Below, piece after piece: positions 1 through 5,245 of a stretch of 5,508 nt of DNA. Origin of the DNA: an uncultured Actinomycetes bacterium. GTDB lineage: Bacteria; Actinomycetota; Actinomycetes; Nanopelagicales; Nanopelagicaceae. The translations under genes and the position numbers were made by a program. The notes under the pieces are model-generated. The model was given only the letters and a program-made list of their open reading frames with translations. It was not told the DNA's origin and ran no database searches. Location of the stretch: assembly GCA_903820565.1 (NCBI GenBank), contig CAIJHZ010000076.1:1-5508 (forward strand), given 5' to 3'. Position 1 is the stretch's first letter; every line of letters starts with the position of its first letter.

Positions 1-1
1 A

Positions 2-259
2 GAAAAGCGCTCTATTGCCAACGCAGTAACAGTTGAATTCAACGATGGCAGCAGCTTTGATGAGGTCGCCGTTGAGTACCCAATAGGCCATGCACGTCGC
101 CGTGTTGAAGGTATTCCACTGCTGATTGAGAAGTACAAGATCAACCTAGCTCGCATTTACGATACAGAAAAGCAGAAGAAGATCGCAGATTTGTCTCTTG
201 ATTACGACAAATTGGCCGCAACTCCTGTAAATGAGTTTATGGATTTGATGGCTCTTTAA
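2..259 (+). CDS. prpD: 2-methylcitrate dehydratase PrpD, C-terminal end (5' end outside window)
   Basis: Only the last 85 codons are present, read in frame 2 and ending at TAA 257-259. The peptide carries the characteristic PrpD tail: the S-I-A-N-A-x-T-V-E-F strand near the start, then Y-P-I-G-H-A-R-R-R followed by E-G-I-P-L-L-I-E-K-Y-K-x-N-L-A-R (visible residues 26-51), and the terminal P-V-N-E-F-M-D-L-M block. Recognition is from memory of the bacterial PrpD family (MmgE/PrpD superfamily). The enzyme is cytosolic and dehydrates 2-methylcitrate to 2-methyl-cis-aconitate in the methylcitrate cycle for propionyl-CoA disposal. The other cycle genes (prpB, prpC) would be expected upstream, outside the window. 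The stop codon shares one base with the start of the helicase gene, so the two are probably co-transcribed and translationally coupled. Another MmgE/PrpD paralogue is possible, but the tail fits PrpD proper well. Confidence 0.92.
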   Translation, partial: EKRSIANAVTVEFNDGSSFDEVAVEYPIGHARRRVEGIPLLIEKYKINLARIYDTEKQKKIADLSLDYDKLAATPVNEFMDLMAL

Positions 260-2256
260 TGAGCGATATGTCAGCAAAGGTGCGGCGCGCACTTGATGTT
301 GCTGTAGAAGCAATTGGTGGATCAGCGCGTGAAGGTCAGATTGAAATGGCCGAAGCGGTGGCAAACGCATTAACAAATCGTCACCACTTAATGGTTCAAG
401 CTGGAACCGGTACTGGTAAATCTCTGGCTTATTTGATTCCTGGAATCGTCCATGGACGAAAAGTGTTGGTAGCAACAGCCACTATTGCATTGCAACGCCA
501 GCTAGTTGATCGCGACCTTCCAGCTGTTGTTCCTGCCTTAGAAAAAGAGTTGGGCCGCGAGATTACATACGCGATCTATAAAGGTGTTGGAAATTATGTG
601 TGTCTGCAAAAAATGAACAGTGATGAAGTTGATCCTGATGGCGAATTAGTGATGGAGGTTTCATCTCTTGAAAAAGATGCCAAGCGCCTCATTGCATGGG
701 CAAAGACAGCAGGGGTAACAGGGGATCGTGATGATGCACCGGAAGTAGATCGCAGAGTCTGGGCGGCAAATAGTGTTTCAGGCCGCGAATGTGTCGGCGC
801 AGATGTGTGCTCATTTGGGTCACAATGCTTTGCAGCAAATGCTAAAGCAAAGGCACAAACGGCAGACATCGTTATTACCAACCACACCTTATTGGCAATT
901 GAAATCGTAGATTCACATCCGATCTTGCCTGAGCGCGATTGCGTGATTTTGGATGAAGCACATGAATTTATGGATCGCGCAACGCAAGCGGTAACAGATG
1001 AGCTAACAAGTAACCGTGTTTTGCGCGCCGCGGCAATGGCTCGCAAGTTCATGCCGGGCAAGCTTTCAGATGCTTTTCACAAGGCGGCAAATGACTTCCA
1101 TGAATCCATGGTGGATTATGGCGAATCAGTAAAAAGTGAATTCGGTGCACAAGGGCGCCTCGAAGAGATCCCACAATCACTTGAGTTTTCTATTCGCAAG
1201 GTCATGGAAGCAGCCAAGGCAATAATGCAATTTTTATCTGCAGATGATGAAATTATCGACACGGATGCATTGGCAGAGCGAGCTCGTGTTAAAGGCGCGG
1301 TCAATGAAATAGCGACAACAGCAACGACTCTGCTGAAAATGGGCGATGGTTTGGTGTTGTGGTACGAGCCAACGTTTTCAACTTTGTACCTGGCCCCGCT
1401 TTCTGTATCTGAAGTTCTGCGCGAAAACCTGCTGACCAAGACTCCTGTGATCGCGACATCGGCAACACTGACTGTTGGTAATGGTTTTGATCAGATGGCA
1501 AAGAGCATTGGCTTTTTGGTAAACGAAGAAATGAATGCCGAAATCAAAGAGGGCGAAGTAGACCCAGCTAATATTCAAATGCTAGATGTGGGTAGTCCTT
1601 TCGATTTTGCCAACCAAGGTGTTTTGTATATGCCTAAGCATTTACCCGAGCCAGGTCGTGATGGCCCAAGCCAAGAAGTGTTAACAGAGCTTGGCGAATT
1701 AATTGATGCAGCTGGCGGGCGCACACTTGCACTGTTTTCATCCTGGCGTGGTGTTGAAGCGGCCGATCTTCATCTACGCAAAGTGTTGGCTGAACTACCG
1801 ATCAAGATCATCACGCAAAAGCGTGGCGATGCAGTCGGACCACTGGTTTCTCGATTTGCAAAAGATGAGACATCGATTTTGATTGGAACAATGTCTTTGT
1901 GGCAAGGAGTAGATGTGCCGGGCAATAGTTGCATTTTGGTTGCAATCGATCGCATTCCATTTCCTCGCCCTGATGAACCTGTTATGAGTGCGCGCGCAGC
2001 GCAAGCAGATGCCAAGGGAGGCAGTGGATTTATGCAGGTTTCACTTCCCAGAGCAGCACTTTTACTGGCACAGGGCACTGGACGCCTCATCAGATCCGTT
2101 GATGATCGTGGAGTAGTCGCGATCTTGGATTCACGCATAGTTACGAAAAGGTATGGAAGCGTTCTGCTTAATTCGATGCCACCGCTGTGGCGGACATCAG
2201 ATGCGGCCGTTGTCCGCGACTCATTGAGACGCCTTGCTGAAACCGTGAAAGAATAA
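259..2256 (+). CDS. dinG: DinG-family ATP-dependent DNA helicase (XPD-like, Fe-S)
   Basis: This 665-residue protein has the full superfamily 2 XPD/DinG layout. Walker A is A-G-T-G-T-G-K-S at 48-55, the DEAH box is D232-H235, motif III is T-S-A-T-L at 400-404, motif IV is L-F-S-S-W-R-G at 492-498, motif V is G-T-M-S-L-W-Q-G-V-D-V-P-G at 543-555, and motif VI is Q-G-T-G-R-L-I-R at 605-612. Four cysteines, C115, C178, C184 and C190, lie between Walker A and DEAH with the spacing of the DinG [4Fe-4S] site, so a redox-sensitive cluster is likely. The family unwinds DNA 5'-to-3', including R-loops and other replication obstacles, in the cytosol. The length is normal for actinobacterial DinG, and no N-terminal exonuclease domain is present. 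The chosen ATG overlaps the prpD stop by one base; an in-frame ATG at 268 would remove only three residues, and neither start has a strong Shine-Dalgarno sequence. The tetR gene follows 4 bp downstream. Confidence 0.95.
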   Translation: MSDMSAKVRRALDVAVEAIGGSAREGQIEMAEAVANALTNRHHLMVQAGTGTGKSLAYLIPGIVHGRKVLVATATIALQRQLVDRDLPAVVPALEKELGREITYAIYKGVGNYVCLQKMNSDEVDPDGELVMEVSSLEKDAKRLIAWAKTAGVTGDRDDAPEVDRRVWAANSVSGRECVGADVCSFGSQCFAANAKAKAQTADIVITNHTLLAIEIVDSHPILPERDCVILDEAHEFMDRATQAVTDELTSNRVLRAAAMARKFMPGKLSDAFHKAANDFHESMVDYGESVKSEFGAQGRLEEIPQSLEFSIRKVMEAAKAIMQFLSADDEIIDTDALAERARVKGAVNEIATTATTLLKMGDGLVLWYEPTFSTLYLAPLSVSEVLRENLLTKTPVIATSATLTVGNGFDQMAKSIGFLVNEEMNAEIKEGEVDPANIQMLDVGSPFDFANQGVLYMPKHLPEPGRDGPSQEVLTELGELIDAAGGRTLALFSSWRGVEAADLHLRKVLAELPIKIITQKRGDAVGPLVSRFAKDETSILIGTMSLWQGVDVPGNSCILVAIDRIPFPRPDEPVMSARAAQADAKGGSGFMQVSLPRAALLLAQGTGRLIRSVDDRGVVAILDSRIVTKRYGSVLLNSMPPLWRTSDAAVVRDSLRRLAETVKE

Positions 2257-2260
2257 AAGT

Positions 2261-2839
2261 ATGCCTCGCATTGAAACCGAAAAACTTGCTCAGCACCGTG
2301 ATTGGCGACGTAACCAATTAATCGAAGCTGCTGCAAGCATCGCCCTTGAATCTGGCGGATCTGCTGTAACAGTTGCAGCGGTTGCACAGCGTGCTGGTTT
2401 GTCTCGAACTTCAGTCTATGAATACTTTGGTAGCAGCGCAGATTTAGTTGCAGATTTAGTATTGGAAGAGCTCAATGAATTTGCGAAGTATCTTCAGGTA
2501 GCGGTTTCGACAACAATCCAACCAATCGCAAGCATTAGTGCCTGGATCGAAGGTGCGCTTATGTACATTGCTGATGGGCGTCACTTGTTAGCAAAAGCAC
2601 TTAATGCAAGTGCCTTACCTCAAGAGCGTGTGGCGGCTATTGGCGCAGCCCACCGGGCATTACTTGCTCCATTGGTATCAGCGTTAGAGGCTATTGGAGT
2701 CAAAGATACCCAACGCGCACTACTTTTTATTCAGGCTATTACAGATGCGTCAACTAAACGTATTGAAAGCGGCCAGAATGCAGACACAGAGATTAAAGCA
2801 GCGATTGTATTCTGCATTGCCGGCCTGAATTCTATTTAA
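2261..2839 (+). CDS. TetR/AcrR-family transcriptional regulator
   Basis: This 192-residue protein is a typical TetR-family length. Residues 15-65 form the DNA-binding domain: R17-N18-Q19-L20-I21-E22-A23-A24 in helix 1, then V37-T-V-A-A-V-A-Q-R-A-G-L-S-R-T-S-V-Y-E-Y-F56, the classical TetR helix-turn-helix ending in the Y-x-Y-F signature, followed by S-S-A-D-L-V. The remainder is helical and divergent, as expected for a ligand-binding and dimerisation domain, so the inducer cannot be read from sequence. The ATG lies 4 bp after the helicase stop, with only a weak purine stretch (GAAAG) in front, so translational coupling to dinG is likely. The gene meets the secreted-protein gene tail to tail and overlaps it by 8 bp. 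TetR regulators often control a neighbouring transcription unit; the heme-locus genes are the nearest candidates apart from its own operon, but nothing seen here proves that. Confidence 0.93.
   Translation: MPRIETEKLAQHRDWRRNQLIEAAASIALESGGSAVTVAAVAQRAGLSRTSVYEYFGSSADLVADLVLEELNEFAKYLQVAVSTTIQPIASISAWIEGALMYIADGRHLLAKALNASALPQERVAAIGAAHRALLAPLVSALEAIGVKDTQRALLFIQAITDASTKRIESGQNADTEIKAAIVFCIAGLNSI
2771..2825 (-). terminator. Candidate hairpin 3' of the secreted-protein operon, inside the end of tetR
   Basis: AATGCAGA (2777-2784) and TCTGCATT (2811-2818) are perfect inverted repeats of 8 bp with a 26-base loop. Just outside them GGCC (2771-2774) pairs with GGCC (2822-2825), and one further G-C pair is possible across a small internal loop. 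On the minus strand this stem begins 6 bases after the stop codon of the secreted-protein gene, a sensible place for transcription termination or mRNA 3'-end protection. There is no good U-tract after the stem on either strand and the loop is large, so it is not a textbook intrinsic terminator. It lies within tetR coding sequence, so codon constraint could also explain it. Confidence 0.3.
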
Positions 2840-3773
2840 GAATAAAACGTAATTGCTTGTGTAGCTCTTCAAATAATCCAGCTCGACCGTCGGCATGAGC
2901 AAGCATTTCGCAGATACCCTTTTTGGTGGTTAAGAGATTCTTCTTTACCGAACAACTGCCCTTAGCTGTGTAGGTAATTTTTTGGCCAAAGTTTGTGGTT
3001 GTGGGAAGTACTACAGATTTCTTGGGCGTGATGGTTGGAATTGTTTGGACTCCTGGGATTAATCGAATAGGCAGAATTGCAGTCACTCCAGTAGCGGTGG
3101 TGTTTCCGGCAGAAGTAACAGATATTGCGCATTCACCTGATCCCTTAAGCGGCGTAATTTCATTGCCCTTTAGTGCGCAATTTGGATCAATGGAAGTAAA
3201 AGTAAGTGAAGCTCCAGCTTTGGATGTCGCAGAAACTGTTGATAGCTGACGATATCCAAGTGTGATTGGTGCCTTTGTGCTGACAGCAATTCCGTTAATT
3301 GTGGCTGTGATTTCATCTACAGGCAGTGCAACTGTTGCAGCAGTTGCCGCTTTAAATGTTAAAGCGATGAATTGATCCTCTGACAGATCGCCAGGCACCG
3401 TGTGGTCAAAGCGCATAAAAATTCCACACTTTGAAACCGTGCAATCAACAGTTGTTGCACCTGATACAAAGGAGCCGGTTGGCGCAAATTTAATAACATC
3501 AGTGGGTGTAAACGAGGCGCCACGAGAGTTTGAAATCCATAGTTGAACTGCGTTGTTGCATAAAGTCGGACGAGTTCCTACTGGTGCTTGTACGCACTCC
3601 TGTATGTACAAACCACCCTTAGCAGGAACACCAAGAAGCATGATGGTGACTGTTGCTCCTTGAGATTCCAAGTTGGTTAGGGGAGCACCAGTGAACTTTG
3701 TTTCAGCAGCCTGTGCCTGGGCGGGAATTAGCAAGGATGCAACTAGGGCTGCTACAACAACGATCTTCTTCAT
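2832..3773 (-). CDS. Secreted protein with Cys-rich beta module and C-terminal double Cys-pair region
   Basis: I do not recognise a named family for the whole 313-residue protein. Residues 1-22 are a Sec signal peptide (M-K-K, hydrophobic core V5-I16, A-Q-A type cleavage near residue 20-22). Residues 25-141 form a beta-rich module shared with the upstream gene product: C60 and C72 (CX11C), L-W-I-S at 78-81, C111 and C116 (CX4C), D123-H124 and a closing strand near 135-140. The C-terminal half holds two further cysteine pairs, C199/C215 and C274/C288, in strand-rich sequence resembling short Ig-like repeats. No membrane anchor or sorting signal is visible, so it is probably secreted or loosely wall-associated. 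The start at 3773 is preferred because AGGAG lies four bases upstream; an ATG at 3785 would add only M-R-R-K and has no such site. It follows its partner gene without a gap and sits divergent from a heme importer, which suggests, but does not show, a role in heme or iron capture. Confidence 0.82.
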   Translation of the reverse strand: MKKIVVVAALVASLLIPAQAQAAETKFTGAPLTNLESQGATVTIMLLGVPAKGGLYIQECVQAPVGTRPTLCNNAVQLWISNSRGASFTPTDVIKFAPTGSFVSGATTVDCTVSKCGIFMRFDHTVPGDLSEDQFIALTFKAATAATVALPVDEITATINGIAVSTKAPITLGYRQLSTVSATSKAGASLTFTSIDPNCALKGNEITPLKGSGECAISVTSAGNTTATGVTAILPIRLIPGVQTIPTITPKKSVVLPTTTNFGQKITYTAKGSCSVKKNLLTTKKGICEMLAHADGRAGLFEELHKQLRFILK

Positions 3774-3777
3774 TTTT

Positions 3778-3782
3778 CTCCT
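3778..3782 (-). promoter_or_regulatory. Ribosome binding site AGGAG deciding the start at 3773
   Basis: On the minus strand AGGAG stands four bases before ATG 3773-3771. The first A of the site is also the last base of the upstream gene's TGA stop (3784-3782), so ribosomes finishing the upstream gene arrive directly at this site. It argues for the ATG at 3773 rather than the ATG at 3785, which overlaps the upstream stop and lacks its own site. Confidence 0.75.
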
Positions 3783-4258
3783 CATTTGATTTTTACTGGA
3801 ACAAACATGTCAAAACTTCTGTCATTTCCTCGAAGATGATCAGCTCTTACAGTTATTGCGCACTTAACTTTTGCACAATCAAATTTTCCAATCTTTCGCG
3901 AGATCTGAACTTTCTCTGTAAAGCGACCACCAGGTAGAAACTCTTGTGTTAACCCAATTGCATAAGGGGGAGGATTTGATGAAATCCAAAAAGAAGCCTC
4001 ACCTAAACCAGCCTTGTTAATTCCACCGCCACACGGCGTAGGCGGTTGCCCCTTTTTTGGCACGACGCAAAATGCAAGATAAATGCCCACTGTTTCATCG
4101 AAATTATTACCGCTTACAGTGATCATTGATCCACTTTTAGCACTTGTAGCCGAAACCGTTAAAACCTGTCCCTGCGCTCCCTTTATTTCTATCGCATTCG
4201 CTGCAGGAATGATGGCAAGGGGAAGTAGCGCAATCATCAGGAACAGCAGCTTCTTCAT
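3782..4258 (-). CDS. Small secreted beta-sandwich protein (neocarzinostatin-like), linked to heme importer
   Basis: This 158-residue protein starts with a Sec signal peptide (M-K-K-L-L-F-L-M, cleavage likely after A20-N21-A22). The mature part begins with a strand pattern seen in neocarzinostatin- and Ig-like beta sandwiches (V-S-A-T-S-A-K-S-G-S-M-I-T-V-S-G-N-N-F at 35-53). It then has G-I-Y-L-A-F-C64 and C76 (CX11C, followed by G-G-G), F-W-I-S-S-N at 90-95, C128 and C133 (CX4C), R138-A-D-H141, D150 and the last strand F-V-P-V-K-I. The four cysteines probably form two disulfides outside the cell. From memory, similar small secreted proteins occur beside htaA/hmuTUV heme loci in other Actinobacteria. 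The start at 4258 was chosen because the signal peptide begins exactly there; extending to 4333 would add 25 residues before the signal and run into the divergent promoter region. The precise role is unknown; heme binding or delivery to HmuT is the leading guess. Confidence 0.83.
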   Translation of the reverse strand: MKKLLFLMIALLPLAIIPAANAIEIKGAQGQVLTVSATSAKSGSMITVSGNNFDETVGIYLAFCVVPKKGQPPTPCGGGINKAGLGEASFWISSNPPPYAIGLTQEFLPGGRFTEKVQISRKIGKFDCAKVKCAITVRADHLRGNDRSFDMFVPVKIK

Positions 4259-4264
4259 GGCCCA

Positions 4265-4270
4265 ACTGTA
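4265..4270 (-). promoter_or_regulatory. Possible -10 box TACAGT for leaderless transcription of the 4258 gene
   Basis: On the minus strand TACAGT matches the actinobacterial -10 pattern TANNNT and ends six bases before the ATG at 4258. That distance would put the transcription start on the A of the start codon. No Shine-Dalgarno sequence precedes this ATG (the bases are TTGGGCC), which fits a leaderless mRNA. No convincing -35 hexamer is visible at the usual distance. Confidence 0.4.
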
Positions 4271-4316
4271 AATCTTTGTGTGCAGATACTTATCCGACAG
4301 GACTCGCTCACATGTC

Positions 4317-4331
4317 GTCGAAAGTTTTGAC
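4317..4331. promoter_or_regulatory. 15-bp near-perfect palindrome, candidate operator
   Basis: GTCGAAAGTTTTGAC reads nearly the same on both strands: six of its seven base pairs around the central G are complementary, with one mismatched pair (G4320 opposite T4328). It lies 11 bases before the GTG start of the HmuT-like gene and overlaps the hexamer TTGACA (4327-4332), so a bound protein would block transcription of the importer and could also affect the divergent secreted genes. The size and symmetry suit a dimeric helix-turn-helix repressor such as a TetR or an iron/heme-responsive regulator. The identity of the regulator is not shown by sequence. Confidence 0.45.
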
Positions 4332-4342
4332 ACACTAGGCAG

Positions 4343-5245
4343 GTGAAGAAGATGGCGGCCTTGCTTGGATTATTGGCACTTACTGGGTGTGCTACTTCAC
4401 AGACTCATGTAACTCACAGCATTTCACAAAACGATGTGACGGCGATTGCGATTGATTCTGCAACAAAGTTTTCAGTTAAAAAAGTTGTAGTGCTGGCAAA
4501 TGGAGTTGCTGAAATTATTACTGCACTGAATGGGAAATCAATAATTATTGGTCGTGATATTTCTAGTTCAGAAAAAGAGTTAGCAGATATTCCAATCGTT
4601 ACCTCCGGTCATCAAATATTGCCGGAAAAGGTTATTGCCCTTAAACCTGACCTGGTCATTGTCGATGCTTCAGCCGGTCCCACATCAGCGATTTCTCAAA
4701 TAAAATCTGCTGGAATCACAGTGGTGCAGACACCTGAAAGTTGGAACCTCACAGACATTTCAACCAAGGTGTCGGCGGTTGCAGCTGCGATCGGTGCTCC
4801 TGAGCAAGGTCAATTGCTCAATAACGCAATTTCCGCACAGATCCGAAACTCAACTCTTCCAACACAACCAAAGATTGCATTCTTATATTTGCGTGGAACT
4901 TCGGCGATCTATTTAATTGGTGGAGCCGGATCAGGTGCGGACTCACTCATTTCAGCTATTGGTGCTGTTGATGTTGGTGCAGCGCAATTGCCCCGTCCAT
5001 TTAATACATTGACCGCCGAGTCACTAGCCAGCTTGAACCCTGACATCATTCTTGTAATGACAAAGGGACTTGAATCCGTAGGTGGAATTACTGGATTAGT
5101 TAAATTGCCGGGTGTGGCACAAACCAATGCGGGCAAAAATCATGCGGTAATCGATGTTGATGATTCTTTGTTGCTCTCCTTTGGTCCTCGTACTCCTTCC
5201 TTAGTTCAAGCATTATCGGCAGCTGTTAAGGCGGTCATGAAGTGA
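4343..5245 (+). CDS. hmuT: Heme ABC transporter substrate-binding lipoprotein (HmuT-like)
   Basis: This 300-residue class III (PeripBP_2/FecB-like) binding protein would sit outside the membrane, anchored by lipid, and hand heme to the HmuUV permease. Residues 1-15 are a short lipoprotein signal ending in the lipobox L13-T-G-C16. HmuT features are clear: G70-R-D-I-S-S near the first lobe, T88-S-G-H90, A99-L-K-P-D-L-V-I, Y190-L-I-G-G-A-G-S-G-A-D-S-L, T222-L-T-A-E-S-L, L237-V-M-T-K-G-L-E-S-V-G-G, L255-P-G-V-A-Q-T, and D274-S-L-L-L-S-F-G-P-R-T-P. By analogy with corynebacterial HmuT, which uses a His and a Tyr with an Arg two residues after it, H90 and Y182 with R184 are candidate heme contacts; Y190 is an alternative. 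GTG 4343 is the only start giving the K2-K3 n-region, since a stop (TGA 4328-4330) lies just upstream. The stop overlaps the permease start. A siderophore or cobalamin ligand is less likely. Confidence 0.9.
   Translation: MKKMAALLGLLALTGCATSQTHVTHSISQNDVTAIAIDSATKFSVKKVVVLANGVAEIITALNGKSIIIGRDISSSEKELADIPIVTSGHQILPEKVIALKPDLVIVDASAGPTSAISQIKSAGITVVQTPESWNLTDISTKVSAVAAAIGAPEQGQLLNNAISAQIRNSTLPTQPKIAFLYLRGTSAIYLIGGAGSGADSLISAIGAVDVGAAQLPRPFNTLTAESLASLNPDIILVMTKGLESVGGITGLVKLPGVAQTNAGKNHAVIDVDDSLLLSFGPRTPSLVQALSAAVKAVMK
5228..5234 (+). promoter_or_regulatory. Ribosome binding site for the permease gene
   Basis: AAGGCGG lies seven bases before the GTG at 5242 and inside the last codons of the binding-protein gene. 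It supports GTG 5242 as the permease start together with the 4-base overlap. Confidence 0.55.

Larger units (their letters stand above)
4259..4342. other. Divergent intergenic control region between secreted pair and heme importer
   Basis: This 84-bp stretch is the only substantial non-coding DNA in the window and must hold the start signals for both divergent units. It contains a TANNNT box for the minus-strand gene (4265-4270), a 15-bp palindrome (4317-4331), a smaller inverted repeat CGACA/TGTCG (4295-4299 and 4313-4317), and TTGACA on the plus strand (4327-4332). No DtxR/IdeR-like TTAGGTTAGG box and no Fur-like GATAAT repeats were seen by eye. Confidence 0.7.

Noticed and set aside
594..1061. 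Long open frames on the minus strand within the helicase gene (also 1116-1439 and 1770-2387)
   Set aside because: They are fully embedded in a helicase gene with all conserved motifs, and their translations show no recognisable domain; they are antisense shadows.
2829..2843. Small AT-rich hairpin ATTCT/AGAAT around the two convergent stop codons
   Set aside because: The stem is only 5 bp and AT-only apart from one pair, too weak to call a terminator.
2995..3249. Plus-strand open frames within the secreted genes (also 3698-3937 and 4083-4271)
   Set aside because: They are antisense to genes with signal peptides, conserved cysteine spacing and a good ribosome binding site; no domain is visible in their products.
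3774..3785. Longer start (M-R-R-K) for the 313-residue secreted protein, with ATGA overlap to the upstream gene
   Set aside because: The AGGAG site lies between the two ATGs and serves the one at 3773; the signal peptide starts naturally with M-K-K there.
4025..4058. Terminator-like structure on the plus strand: ACCGCC and GGCGGT arms with a 10-base loop, followed by a run of six T
   Set aside because: It lies inside the minus-strand secreted gene, encoding its P-T-P-C-G-G-G and K-K-G segments, the T-run begins six bases after the stem, and no plus-strand transcript is expected there. Coding composition explains it.
4259..4333. 25-residue N-terminal extension of the small secreted protein
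   Set aside because: It would bury the signal peptide inside the protein and cover the divergent promoter and palindrome; the extension has no signal-peptide character.
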